From positions 16,479,092-16,543,091 of the forward strand of contig OY740777.1 of assembly GCA_963513935.1 (NCBI GenBank): 64,000 nucleotides of DNA, given 5' to 3'. A program made the translations under genes and the position numbers. Shown piece by piece: positions 30,314-41,962 of this stretch. Position 1 is the first letter of the stretch. Each line of letters begins with the position of its first letter. The notes beneath the pieces are model-generated. The model saw nothing but the letters and a program-made list of their open reading frames with translations. It ran no database searches and was not told where the DNA came from. Source of the DNA: Aphrophora alni (lineage: Eukaryota; Arthropoda; Insecta; Hemiptera; Aphrophoridae).

Positions 30314-30365
30314 AATACAATAATATATCAAGTGAAAAATTTTTCACTTGATATATTATTGTATT
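30314..30365. repeat. Perfect 52-bp palindrome
   Basis: Arms 30314-30339 and 30340-30365 are exact reverse complements with no spacer. The centre is GTGAAAAATTTTTCAC and the arms extend through CTTGATATATTATTGTATT. It lies about 300 bp from mariner relic 2. It may be a minimal palindromic MITE or fused terminal repeats; function unknown. Confidence 0.9.
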
Positions 30366-32040
30366 TTCAATACCTGCTAGTAAAAAAGTATAAGCGGAAA
30401 AATCAATAAATTTAAAAAAAAATTAATAAAGAAATACTAATTATTATAAGCACATTGTTCATCAAGGAATTTTCTCTTTACATTTATAAACCAATGTACA
30501 AAACATATACGCCCCTGTAAATAGCGATAAAAAAACAAATATTTTTTTTAAAGCATTTAAAAAAATACAACTGGCAAACATTAATATTCACATTAGTTGC
30601 AGCAGTTATTAACAGAATAATGACTGCAACAATATTCTATTCGTGAAATATGGTAGATTTGGTACCATGTAACTTTTTCCTTTCCCTATCTGTGCTTAAA
30701 CGAACATGTTTGAGTCAGCATCAGCAGTAAAGAAGAAAACGGCAGATGTATTAAAACAGTTGATAAAAACTGATTTGTGTAGTGGAAAACAAACTGCATA
30801 CATTTTAAAATGGAAAATGGCAACTATATAGAAAGGGAAGCAATAAAATTGTCTTACATTTAAATAAAAGTAAGTTATTGTACCAATCTTATTTATTTAA
30901 TAAGACACACGTCATAGTAGATGTCCAAAATGTTACGTTCATAATTATTAGAGAAGTTATATTTTATCCATATACAAACATCTTACTCTGTGTTAACCTC
31001 TACCAACTTACTTCTACCTTACTTTAAAAACTCAAAAATCAGTTCTGTTGAACGTTTAGTCTAAGTCCAGGGCACACCACGAGGCGTTCAACTCCATGCC
31101 CCCTGTAAATACACACACTGAATAATAAACACAACAAAGAAACACACAAATATTCTAAATCTAGCTGTGCTTCGCCCATTTGGAAGTTGAGCTAATTAGA
31201 TTTAAAACATATAAAGGAATATCTATAACCAGTCATTTACCAAAGCATTTTCCTTTTACCTTTCTAAATGAACGGGTAAAATATAATGTCAGTTGTAGCG
31301 GTTGAAAACAGAATTAAAATGACACTTCTTTTTTTTTATGAAAGGTTGAAAATCTTCATAAACACAATTGGAAGCCCTCTGTTGATTGCACTATTTATAG
31401 CTAAGTTGTCTCGAGTTGCTTCCCACAGCGGAGTTCAAACAAAACGAGTTATAATTGCTTTAATTATAAACCAACTTTGAAATTTGTGTTTGTTGTTTGA
31501 ACCAATTTTAATCAAACTAGACTAAAACCTGACCAGTTAATGTACCTACATAGGATTATGTTATATTTGTACATGAAAGTATGAAGTTGTTTAATCTAAA
31601 TTCGGACTTTCACTCATACAACACTTGATGGGGTAATTATCTCAGAACTTAACACCACCACCTGACTTTGAGTCAAAAGTGAGTTGAAGTTATGGGGATA
31701 AAATTATACTATCTATTAATAGATCCAATTTAAAAAGAAATTTCCGTTAAAATGTTCAGAAAGAGAGTAAAGGCCTTGCTGCTTCTATAAATGTTTTATT
31801 CAGTAAATTATTTGTATTCCAGTCATGACATATCATGAGACAAAAATAATGTACAAAGCTGTTTGTAGAATTGTTTGTGTTAATAGTTGACTAAAATGTG
31901 TATTAATTAGAAAGGTATAGAGAATACAGATTAATAACACCAAGGTCAGAAAAAATAAGAGTTGGTCAAGGAGAGTTGGTCTTATGATAAAAGAGAAGGA
32001 TTTAACTAATAACTACATTAAAGAAGTGTTGATTCAGTGA
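30366..32040. other. AT-rich intergenic DNA, nothing recognised
   Basis: No gene, splice-bounded exon or repeat terminus stands out. The 64-codon frame at 31286-31480 lacks motifs. Confidence 0.4.
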
Positions 32041-32059
32041 GGGTCAATATTGCCACACC

Positions 32060-32250
32060 TGTACTCTCTATAGGTGACCTACTGAAAAAATCTATATAGA
32101 AAAAAATGGGTGAAAATCGGATCAGCAGTTTTCGAGTTATAAGCTGAAAATAGACTGAGAGGGACATGCGTTTTATAAATGTAGAGATGGGAGATTTTAT
32201 AATAATTCATCTAGTATGAGTTGTGAAGTTGCATGAGAGTAAAAGATTTA
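32060..32250 (+). repeat. RTE/SINE-like retroelement tail relic
   Basis: It contains GAAAATCGGATCAGCAGTTT followed by TCGAGTTATAAG, a phrase very common near the 3' ends of RTE-type LINEs and related SINEs in insects, followed by GGGACATGCGTTTTATA. No coding remains. The call comes from recognising the phrase only. Confidence 0.4.
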
Positions 32251-32512
32251 CATGAGGAGACATGGCGAGGGGGACATGCATTTGTTTTTATTTAATCTAT
32301 GTGTAGATTTAAATATTACAAAATGATAAGAACAAGCCATTATAAGGTACCAACTCTTTGTATTGATAAAATGTATGTTATAACTGAAACATAAAAAATA
32401 TACTAGAGAATTTGTATTTCATTTTAATTGCAAATAAAAAATCATTAAAACTTGAAAACTACTGGACCGATTAAAAAAAATTTTCAGTTGCTATTAGTGT
32501 TTAAATCATTAA

Positions 32513-33228
32513 CCCATTGCGAGCGGAATAAAACTGTGCCGTGCGGCACCCAGCAGCCAGAGTTATTTCGCCAGTACTACACGCATATTTGCGGGCGAAA
32601 GACGTTGCGTTCACATCTTTTTCACATATTGGTATTCTAACAAAGCTATATCTTTTTTTATAAATGTAAACAACTATAATGAGTAAAACTAAAGTTTAAA
32701 ACACTATCTTGGTCTGAAGATACAACCACTTGTAGCTCGTTGAAAGCTTTGCACAACACTGGAAAACACACGAGCAGACGGGGACAAACCCGAACTAATA
32801 ATAACTCATTCCCCTTCAAAAACGAAGGATCAGTATCACTATCAGTGTCACTACCACTTTCTAATAATAACCTATCAAGTTCCGATAAACGTAATTTGTC
32901 ACCCATCTCGCCAACAAAACATAACAGACCGGCGCACTCATTCACGAAACGGCGGCAAACTGACAGTATAAAAAAAAGTAGGCATTCGCAAACAATATGT
33001 TGGATTTTTCTTGGAACACATCGTTAGGCATCCGAGCACAATCTATTGGAGATAATTAAAAACACAAAACGCACAATCTAGCAGATTTATCATGAATCAC
33101 AACTGTTAGTTGACTGTCAACTGTTGTTAGTTGACAGTGCAGAATAATTGAACATGACATAGACGTCTTTCGGAGTTTGGTCCACCTAACATGAGGATGT
33201 GAACGTCAGGTCTTTCGCCCGCAATGGG
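32513..33228 (-). mobile_element. Non-autonomous piggyBac element (716 bp) with TTAA target sites
   Basis: Both ends begin CCCATTGCG.GCG and are flanked by TTAA (32509-32512 and 33229-33232), the diagnostic piggyBac target. Inside the left end, TGCGGGCGAAAGACGTTGCG at about 32590 repeats the right terminal sequence in inverted orientation, giving a subterminal repeat. On the - strand, 32945-32658 encodes MGDKLRLSELDRLLLE and an acidic SGSDTDSDTDPSF, like the acidic N-terminus of piggyBac transposases. The catalytic DDD core is missing, so this is an internal-deletion derivative. GC content is higher than the flanks. Confidence 0.88.
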
Positions 33229-33315
33229 TTAATGGATTCTGTCACCGACAAAATATATGTTAAATGCTAAGGTTAAAAATATTAAATAAATAGTATATTA
33301 CTTGAATATTCTGTT

Positions 33316-33693
33316 GTGTGACTTCTTTAAGAAAATTGCTTCAAGACACGTTTTGAGACTGCAATCCCATCATCAGTAAAAAATTAAATTTTCGCTCAAT
33401 TGAAGTTGTCAATTAAATAAAAACATTATTAACACAAAGACCAATACTATAAGATATACATATAAACATAAGTCCTTACCATCTATGTCAAATGATACAC
33501 TGATTTATATAATATGTACTTCAGACCTTGGCAGTCTTGTCTATCATGTTTATCTACCAATGTCTGTGTCATATAGATAATAGATAGAAATAAACAATAG
33601 TCAATGGATTGTTTCGATAATTTTAAATACCTTGCATATATCATACGTGGTCTTTAAATGGATCTTGAAGCAATTTTTTTAACGAAGTCACAC
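33316..33693. repeat. Element with 31-bp inverted ends and a hammerhead-like motif
   Basis: Arms 33316-33346 and 33663-33693 are inverted copies with two to three mismatches (GTGTGACTTC and GAAGTCACAC outermost). Just inside the left arm, on the - strand, is ACTGATGATGGGATTGCAGT, then CTC, AAAAC and GTGTC. This resembles a decayed hammerhead core (GAAAC changed to AAAAC). The inside is otherwise AT-rich and non-coding. Possibly a Penelope-like remnant. Confidence 0.5.
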
Positions 33694-34329
33694 TTAAACA
33701 ATAAACATAAATAATTAATTTAATAAATTTTTTTTAATGAAAATGCTCTCATGTTTATACAGATAAATATCGGTGTGCTTTCTTTACACACCTTTATTAC
33801 TGATCAAGCACTGATGTAATGTATTTTAGTTTATTCCTCAACTTCTTAGTTTTAAGTTATTGCAACTAATAACGACCCTCAAAACAATTTATACCTAAAG
33901 AGCCCCTATTTTTTCCATACACTTAACAAGAACACGTTAACAACAGGGAAAAATATGTGTATCTGAAGAAAGAAATGTCTTTGTGTTTAAATTTCTCTAA
34001 TAGAGTACCTACCTGGTGTAAACAGAGTATTTTCCTCTACCTCAGTGACTTAGTTTATATTAATACATGGCTTTTTAATTGTGAAGAGGATTTTTAAATT
34101 GCCGCTAAATATGACAATGAAGTATATGAGTAGTTTTATTATGCCATAATAACCAGCTGTTGACCATTTTGTTAGAATTTGATATGCGATTTTTGTGGTG
34201 TTGTGTGTGATTTAAAATGGGTGGTGCAATGGTGAATAATCCTGCCATCTGCGAGGATTGCACTGTGATATGTTTTTATGTTAGCAAACTCAATAGTACT
34301 GCTGATATAGAAAAGAAACTTGAAGTTTT

Positions 34330-35195
34330 GGGGCAGATATTATGAGTGACAATAAACTTGGACAATAGTATCTTTATTTAAGGATGGATGAACAATTGTA
34401 ATGGTCTTCCAACAGTAATGACATGATTTAGAAGGACAATTGAATGCGGAAATCAGAAATTTACCATTTTAGAATTGTCTTTTAATTTTCAAAACATTTC
34501 CTATCAGCAATTTACAACGTTTAGACAAAAAACTTTAATACAAAAAAAAAATTGTAAATGGGTTCAGAAAAAGTTGACACACACAAGCAGATGCTTTACC
34601 TCAAACATTTTCCCAGGGTTTTACAACGAAAGGTGTTGGGCTGTTGGAATACATAGATGAAACTTGGGTTTCATACACATATGTCAAGTCAAAATACTGT
34701 AGCAGTTTACAATGGTGATAGTAATTATCATCAAAAACACATATAAGGAACCACTTTCCATCTTGAACATCATATTTTGGGATATGTAAAACATCTTATT
34801 GATTCTATTTATGGAATCTAGGACAACTATTAATGATGACATTTACTTTAAAACTTAACAAGCGATACAAAGCAAAAGATGTTATTCAGTGGGATTGAGT
34901 TCTTCAACACTAATGCTCGAACCTCAGACAGTCAAACTGTACAAATGTTGCAAAAATTTGGCTGAGAAATGTTTCCACCACCGACACTGATCTCACACCT
35001 AATAATTACTACTTATTTCTGTATTTAAAGAAATTGCACTATTGAAAGTGATAATTAACTGAAAATTGACATTACAAACTATTCAAGAAACAAGTGGTAG
35101 ACTTGTACGAAGATGGAAGGGGAAAACTGTTGAAACAATGTAAAAAATGTATGGAAAGTCAATAATGATTATGATGAAAAATAAAGAAGATATAA
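34330..35195 (+). pseudogene. Mariner transposase relic 3
   Basis: On the + strand: IDETWVSYTYVKSKY with LQW (about 34650-34715), HILFWDM.. (about 34770), NARTSDSQTVQMLQKFG (about 34912-34965), a degenerate PPPTLISHLI block replacing PPYSPDLAP, and NNDYDEK before a stop (about 35185). These are in order for a mariner transposase C-terminal two thirds, with many stops. The GDET aspartate context is partly kept (IDET). Weaker N-terminal resemblance lies further upstream. Confidence 0.7.
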
Positions 35196-36420
35196 AAATT
35201 TTGTTTTAGTTGCATAAAATCATTTAAATTTTTTTATTTCCTCTTCTTTTTCAAAATGGACCTTATGTAAAAAACACGTGTCTTATTCTCTAAGTCAAAC
35301 TTTAGATCAATACTTACAGAGGGCCAGATGTGTGTCTTGTGACGATAGACTTGTCTAGTTTTACTGTGCAGACAAGTTTCTAGCTCCAGATAGGTGTACT
35401 GTGTACATAGGAATTATATTAAAGATGACCACAAGTCTATCTATAAAACAAAAGGCAAACAGCATTCTTAAAATAAAATTTTATTTAATCCAAATTATTT
35501 CAAAAAATCTGTAATAGCTTAAAATATTAATTCTTCTGTAGTGCCTTTACAGCATTAATTTACCCCACAATACAACTTACATGTTCAGACAACAAACTCA
35601 TACATTTTGGTCTTAAAGTTACTTGATAATCCAATCAATTGTTCAAATACTTTTTTCTTTTTTATTATCTTAATTTCTTTGTTTTTTTTTTATCTACAGT
35701 AACAATATTTACAGAAATATAATTACAATTTATAAAGTTGATACAGTTTATAAATTAAACTTCATTTACAGATAATTTTTGAATTGTAAAAATAAATTGA
35801 ATGGATATGTCTCATTTTTATTGCATTACAACTAGTACATTTAATTAAAACACTTTTGTAAATTTGTATATACAAGAAATGTATTCAAAAAAATAATTTG
35901 GGTATACATTTTGGCTAATAAATAATAATCGGGGGTGGATTTTAAAACACTACTGAACACTGTTGTAGTAAATATAAATATTTAGGAATTTCCTTGAACT
36001 TAAAATAAAATAAAAATTCTATTTAATTTTAAAACCCTATCAATGATACATGAACTTTCACAATTATCCATACCAAAAGCGCAAAAAATTAATATTCTAA
36101 GAAATATAATACACTTTTGTAATATGATACAAAAATGTTAATGACAGCGGCTAAGACAATGTTTTTTTTTTCCTTTTACTATTACTCGTTAACCACATAT
36201 TCAAAATACCCGAATTTTAGTCCATACTAAATAAATTTTTGAGACATATCCTATATAAATTGTCTTCGATAAAAATAACAATAATTTTCAGACAAAATAT
36301 TTAATTGATATGATCTAATCGGATGTTTACTTAGAAAACGTAATACGGTAATTGTTGTATTTTAACTTGTGACTTTGTGTTATGTACATTTGTGTTTTGT
36401 TTGTAATTTCTTAATGTGAA
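35196..36420. other. AT-rich intergenic DNA, nothing recognised
   Basis: Low-complexity A/T sequence with no supported feature. Confidence 0.4.
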
Positions 36421-36439
36421 GGCGACCTCGGTAGAGTGA

Positions 36440-36478
36440 TTTTCTGATGATGGAATAGAGTTCCGAAACATGTCAAAA
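36440..36478 (+). ncRNA. Candidate type-I hammerhead ribozyme motif
   Basis: All conserved parts are in order. CTGATGA (36444-36450) is followed by stem II GGAA (36452-36455), loop TAGAG+, and TTCC (36461-36464), then GAAAC (36465-36469) and ATGTC, giving a two-base-pair stem III and a GUC cleavage triplet. TTTT (36440-36443) can pair with AAAA (36475-36478) as stem I. Very short stems III and I are like the minimal hammerheads reported for Penelope-like elements. No GIY-YIG or RT sequence is visible nearby. Self-cleavage is not shown; the motif could be a chance or decayed copy. Confidence 0.5.
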
Positions 36479-36499
36479 GTAAGTACGTAGATAATAAAT

Positions 36500-37592
36500 C
36501 TACATAGATGGAATAATAACTTAATTACATGTATGGAAAATTGACAATGAAAACCCTGTTATAACTACTATTATTCTAAATTAAATACATAAAAACAAAT
36601 GTTAATAAACTATACTTTGGCATCTACATTTTAACCATTGTTACATCAAATATGAGGATTCAGGTATTGCATTTGCATGCAGTGAATGTCGTAAGGGATA
36701 ATTTTGCGCCCATATAAAATGTGACAATTTATATACTTTTAGTTGTAAATTCTATTAAACAGTATTATGTTAATAATAGTTGAAATTTGTTAATATAATA
36801 GACTTAACCTAACTTCTCTTTAACAAAAAAAAGAAAGAAATTCTTTATCTTTATTTATGTCAAACAAAATTCCCTTACGGATTAAAATCATACTATACTT
36901 ATTTCAAGGAAATGTTAAACTCTTCAAAAAATGTATATTACGCATGTGGAATTAGCCTGATTGATAATCGATACTGACTTGATTGTACAATATCTAGAAG
37001 CTCATAACCTACAGTAAAACCGATTCCTTAGCTATCAATGTCATAACATTACCTAATGAAAGTGTATATTTTGGACTTTCCATTTTTAATTTTTATAATG
37101 AAAACGTTATTAGTGTTGAAATATTATATTTCCTTACTGAAGTTAAGTTTGAAGATATGAATCATGACATTAAATAATAATAATAATTTTATTAGAGATT
37201 ATGTATTTTATTAATTTCCTTATTTTACAATTGTGTAATTCATTATTATTGGTTGTTGACACATATTTGTCATTAATGTTCCTCTATTTTCATTTAATAT
37301 AGTAGTATTAGTTTAAAATATCAAGTAGCCTATTAAACATTCTAAAATATTTACCTATCATCATCAGACCCTCTGCTGACTGCAGTTCTCAAAGTCTGTT
37401 AAGTCAAAGACTCTTCAAAGTTCTAAGAGTCTATGAAGTTCTCAGGGTCTATGAAATTCCTCTGGGTCCGCAAATTTATCCGAATGTTCATATATGCAAT
37501 GATGTTCTCATGTAGAAAGCAGGACCGATTTGACAAATTAAAACCAATGATTAATTTCATTCTGATAAATAAAAAAAATGCCTGAGATGCAT
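36500..37592. other. AT-rich intergenic DNA
   Basis: No gene. Short repeated words occur at 37395-37470, where AAGTCT/AAGTTCT/GGGTCT phrases recur (for example TCTATGAAGTTCTCAGGGTC). Confidence 0.35.
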
Positions 37593-39402
37593 ACATTCAA
37601 CACACATACAAATACATTAGACAGGATAAGATTATGAAACTATCACAGTAGAGAATAATAAATGGGTAACTAGGGTTCGATCTTTGATCTCACCATAGCG
37701 GACCACACTTATCAATCTCTGATATATATGATGATGCTATCTAATAGAAATAAACACTCATACCCATGCATACTATCTAATAGAAACATAATAATAAGAT
37801 AACAAGATTACTTACCATCTGATAAATTGTAGAACTTCATCTTCTCCAAATAAATATACTTGAGATTTAAAGCAGTCTTCTTTCTTAGTCTCAACAATAA
37901 ATAAAACCAGGAAATCTATATTTCTAGTTTAATGTAAAAAAAAAAAAAAACTCTTAAAACTATAAGAGTCCATGCGAAGATGTAGAAAACCATGAGAAAT
38001 TTTCTAATGATACTGGTTTTGTTTTCTGTTGAAAACACCTGAAAAACCTGGAACAAAACATTCAAACAAAACAAAACATCCTAACAAAATAAAACATCCT
38101 AGCAAAATTCCTTTCCAACAGGGGTCGCGTGATTCCTTCCTAACAGGGGCCGCGTAATTCTTATCATCTACCATAATTGAACCCCCAAGTTCTAATGCTG
38201 CCTCTAATGTGTCGAGGACTTATGCGTGCAAAAGTGTAATAAAGTGGTGTACACTTGGACAATTTGTCAAGTGTGTGATCTTTGTTATATGAGGTGTTGT
38301 TAGTGCGATGGACTCAACAAAAAAGTTTCCTTTTTTGCTGAGCCAGAGTGTAATTGGCCTGAAAAAAAAAACACATTTTAGTTCAAACTAGCTTATTCAT
38401 TTTAAGACACCAAAGATAGCAGATTTTTTAAACAATTATTTTCTACTTTCTCAATTTATAGATTACTTCATAATCTGAATATGACACATAATGAATTTTA
38501 CATTCAACACACATACAAATACGTTAGACAGCATAAGATTAAGAAACTATCACAGTAGAGAATAATAAATGGGTAACTAGGGTTCGATCTTTGATCTCAC
38601 CATAGCGGACCACACTTATCAATCTCTGATATATATGATGATGCTATCTAATAGAAATAAACACTCATACCCATGCATACTATCTAATAGAAACATAATA
38701 ATAAGATAACAAGATTACTTACCATCTGATAAATTGTAGAACTTCATCTTCTCCAAATAAATATACTTGAGATTTAAAGCAGTCTTCTTTCTTAGTCTCA
38801 ACAATAAATAAAACCAGGAAATCTATATTTCTAGTTTAATGTAAAAAAAAAAAAAAAAAAAAAAAACTCTTAAAACTATAAGAGCCCATGCGAAGATGTA
38901 GAAAACCATCAGAAATTTTCTAATGATACTGGTTTTGTTTTCTGATGAAAACACCTGAAAAACCTGGAACAAAACATTCAAACAAAACAAAACATCCTAA
39001 CAAAATAAAACATCCTAGCAAAATTCCTTTCTAACAGGGGTCGCGTAGTTCCTTGCTAACAGGGGCCGCGTAATTCTTATCATCTACCATAATTGAACCC
39101 CCCAAGTTCTAATGCTGCCTCTAATGTGTCGAGGACTTATGCGTGCAAAAGTGTAATAAAGTGGTGTACACTTGGACAATTTGTCAAGTGTGTGATCTTT
39201 GTTATATGAGGTGTTGTTAGTGCGATCGACTCAACAAAAAAGTTTCCTTTTTTGCTGAGCCAGAGTGTAATTGGCCTGAAAAAAAAAAACACATTTTAGT
39301 TCAAACTAGCTTATTCATTTTAAGACACCAAAGATAGCAGATTTTTAAAACAATTATTTTCTACTTTCTCAATTTATAGGTTACTTCATAATCTGAATAT
39401 GA
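37593..39402. repeat. Tandem direct duplication of about 0.9 kb
   Basis: Copy A is 37593-38484 and copy B 38500-39402, separated by 15 bp. Differences are few: several substitutions, and a poly(A) tract grown from 14 to about 24 (37935-37950 versus 38841-38865). Each copy has the same 3' third containing GGGGTCGCGT, GGGGCCGCGTAATTC, GTGGTGTACACTTGGACAAT, and a hairpin ACTCAACAAAAAAGTTTCCT/TTTTTGCTGAG. The GGTTCGATC word resembles a tRNA B box but no A box was found. No ORF. Near identity indicates a recent event. Confidence 0.92.
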
Positions 39403-39422
39403 TTGATTAAATATTCGATGAA

Positions 39423-40065
39423 TTATGTTACAAAACCCATATGTTTCTCGTTATCCAAATAATAATTTAAACCAAAATTAAAATAAGGAATACTGACGCA
39501 AGAATCATTATGTTATTCCTACTCAGTAATCACATTAACTGGGACCTTTCTCAAAAAATTAAAAAGTCTACTACAGTATTATTATTTTTCTACAATCAAA
39601 ATTTATAAAATAATTTCATTGACAATTATTATTCCGAATTTAATATTTTGGTATATTTATTGACCAACTCCTATCATAAGATTTATAAAATGAAGTTGTT
39701 AATTTTGATACAAAACCCACAATGTTGTCTTACTAATAATTAAAAAAATAATAAAAATATGAATTTTTATACAAAACCCATAATCTCTTCCTATTATTAA
39801 GTGATAAAAAAAATCACAAAGATGTGAATTTTAGCAAAACACACAATGTTGTCCTACTACTAATTTTTCAAAAAAAGTTGTGAATTTTGATACAAAACCC
39901 ACAATATGTCATACTCCTAAGATAAAAAAAAAAAAAAAAAAATGTGAATACTGATAAGGGCTCATTATATATTTTCTCCTCAGTCTTCACACTGATTGGG
40001 ACCTTCCTTAAATAAAATTAAACTACTTAAAAGCAATTTTTTCACTATTATTATTAGTTTAATAA
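39423..40065. repeat. Degenerate tandem repeats with ACAAAACCCA core
   Basis: The phrase TACAAAACCCA(T/C)AAT followed by a TCCTA(C/T)TA-type word recurs at about 39430, 39710, 39770, 39835 and 39890 with 55-70 bp spacing. A longer outer unit is also duplicated: ACTGGGACCTTTCTCAAA-like sequence at 39540 and 39993, each followed by poly-ATT. Highly diverged and non-coding. Confidence 0.5.
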
Positions 40066-41600
40066 AATTGAGTTTGAAATAATCTAGTTTAATTGTTGCC
40101 CTACTCCCAATACAAGCTTTAATAAACTAAGCATTGAATTGAGTTTTAAATAATCTGCTATAATTGTTGAACAATGAAATATGACAATGTTCAAAAACTA
40201 TGATGGAGGGGCATGGCACCAACCTTGTAGGGACCAAATATTAAATTTATTATAGATATTAGCATTTAAGTAATGCATATATTTATACAAAGTAAAAACA
40301 AACTAGAAGAACAGTTTACAAATTATAACCACTTCAATTTAACAAAAAATATGATAAATCAATTAAAAAAATCATAAATATAATGGAACAGAAGTTTTCG
40401 GAGAACTTATATTTGTAAATATGTTGTCCTGGAAGTACATCTGTGTAGTAGGTGAGGGAGATATGCCGATACAAATATTATCGACCGTGAACACATGAAA
40501 ATTTCCATTCCATTACATTTCAGGGAATTCCATCACACCTTTGTAAATATTAATGGGAATCAGAGGTGGGGAGGCAATTTAAATATAACTTAACCTAGGG
40601 GGTGGGCTTCTCCGGACCTGAAAGTACAACTAGTTGAAAATAAAGAGTACCTGAAATCAATACAAAGTACCTAGGTCTAGTAAGGCCTATATTAGAACCA
40701 TCCCCGACCTCTGTATTGATTAAATTGTTAATTTAAAGGTGAAAACCTTTTGGTTATAATCACCTTATTAAAGCAGGGAAAGAAAATCAAAGGTAATGAT
40801 GGACACAAGGTTGGCTGACATGATATAGTAGGAAAAAGGCAATTGTTTACAAACACTCACCAAATTCTGCTTTTTGAGAGTTACAAAATACCTGAAACAC
40901 AAGACATGTACAAAATAATTTGGATTGTTAAGACACTGAAGAATGGTATAATTAATTAATTATGACTCGGATGGCAAAAAATGAAACAAGAGATAAATTA
41001 AAAAAATATATGTTCTTAATTTTATTCTTACAAAATGAAACAAATATGGGTGCATGTTATCACAGAGGAAAAACACAGCAGAATTATGGAGGTAATCTTT
41101 GTTACAGTGCATTGTAAGCAAACACATAAGAGTTTACATTTGGGTTTAATTATTGATATACATTGCATTCACAAATTTCTGCTTAATTCATCGGTTTATT
41201 TTCCGATTACAATATGCAAGTTTATGATTGCAGGCGACTGCATGAATATTTTTTCCTCCTGGAATTGTACACTCTTAAAAAAGTTCTTATTTTTATATGT
41301 AGAATAGAGTAGTGTTTACCTTAACTTATTTTTGGTCTAACACACTAGGCTTGTAGAAGATTGTCAGTACTAAATCAAACTTCCCCCTTCCAACATTAAC
41401 AAAACTGTCATATTTTGTTCTATTGCCTAAACAAGGCATATATTTAAATAATGTGAAAGAATAAAATTAAATAAAAATCAACAATATCAGATGTTATCAG
41501 CGTCAGTATTTTAAGCTCTTTAAATGATTCTAGACCAGTTTTTTGTAGTTGAACATCTCATAAGATCGTAATGACTTTTTTTCTTTTTTTTTTCCTTTTT
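40066..41600. other. AT-rich intergenic DNA
   Basis: No supported gene. The 90-codon frame at 41035-41307 has no motif or splice support. A T-rich stretch at 41577-41625 may belong to the 3' end of the possible - strand gene to the right. Confidence 0.35.
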
Positions 41601-41884
41601 TTAATTTTTTTATTTATGTATAGAATTGTGCTTTCTCTAGTCATAGTAATATCTCTGCTTCTGTTTGTAAACTAATATTGGTGGAATACAAAGTTGTCAT
41701 GTACCTCATTTATTTTTAATACAAAAAATATAACCTTGTTGCTCAATCAACTCTACTAAAACGACTCTAATTCAAACCTACATCTAAACACCAACATCAT
41801 ATTTATAGTTCCAATTGTATATAGTACGGCAGATACAACATGACTTCTGGCTAGATGCTGCTTATAAACATCTCACAGCTCATG

Positions 41885-41962
41885 TTAGATCTCCCGTACT
41901 ATTTCATGTGACAATGAATGGATTAGAGCAGCAAACACGATGTGTGCAGCAATGCTGTCAAT
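41885..41962 (-). CDS. Possible terminal exon of an unidentified gene
   Basis: On the - strand a good acceptor (AATTTGTTTTCCAG) is followed by 25 codons, IDSIAAHIVFAALIHSLSHE then IVREI, and a TAA. Only this frame is open. AATAAA-type signals occur downstream on the - strand near 41611. It can be joined in phase 0 to an exon ending at 43548. The protein is not recognised. Confidence 0.4.
   Translation of the reverse strand: MDSIAAHIVFAALIHSLSHEIVREI

Noticed and set aside
32740..33027. + strand 95-codon frame in the piggyBac element
   Set aside because: Antisense to the acidic N-terminal transposase piece, which makes better sense of the serine/aspartate-rich text.
37361..37400. Hammerhead motif from TCTGATGATGATAGG on the - strand
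   Set aside because: No stem II pairing and no GAAA box follow.
37665..37720. tRNA gene or tRNA-derived SINE from the GGTTCGATC word in the 0.9-kb duplication
   Set aside because: No A box at the expected distance, no cloverleaf, and no SINE tail structure could be drawn.
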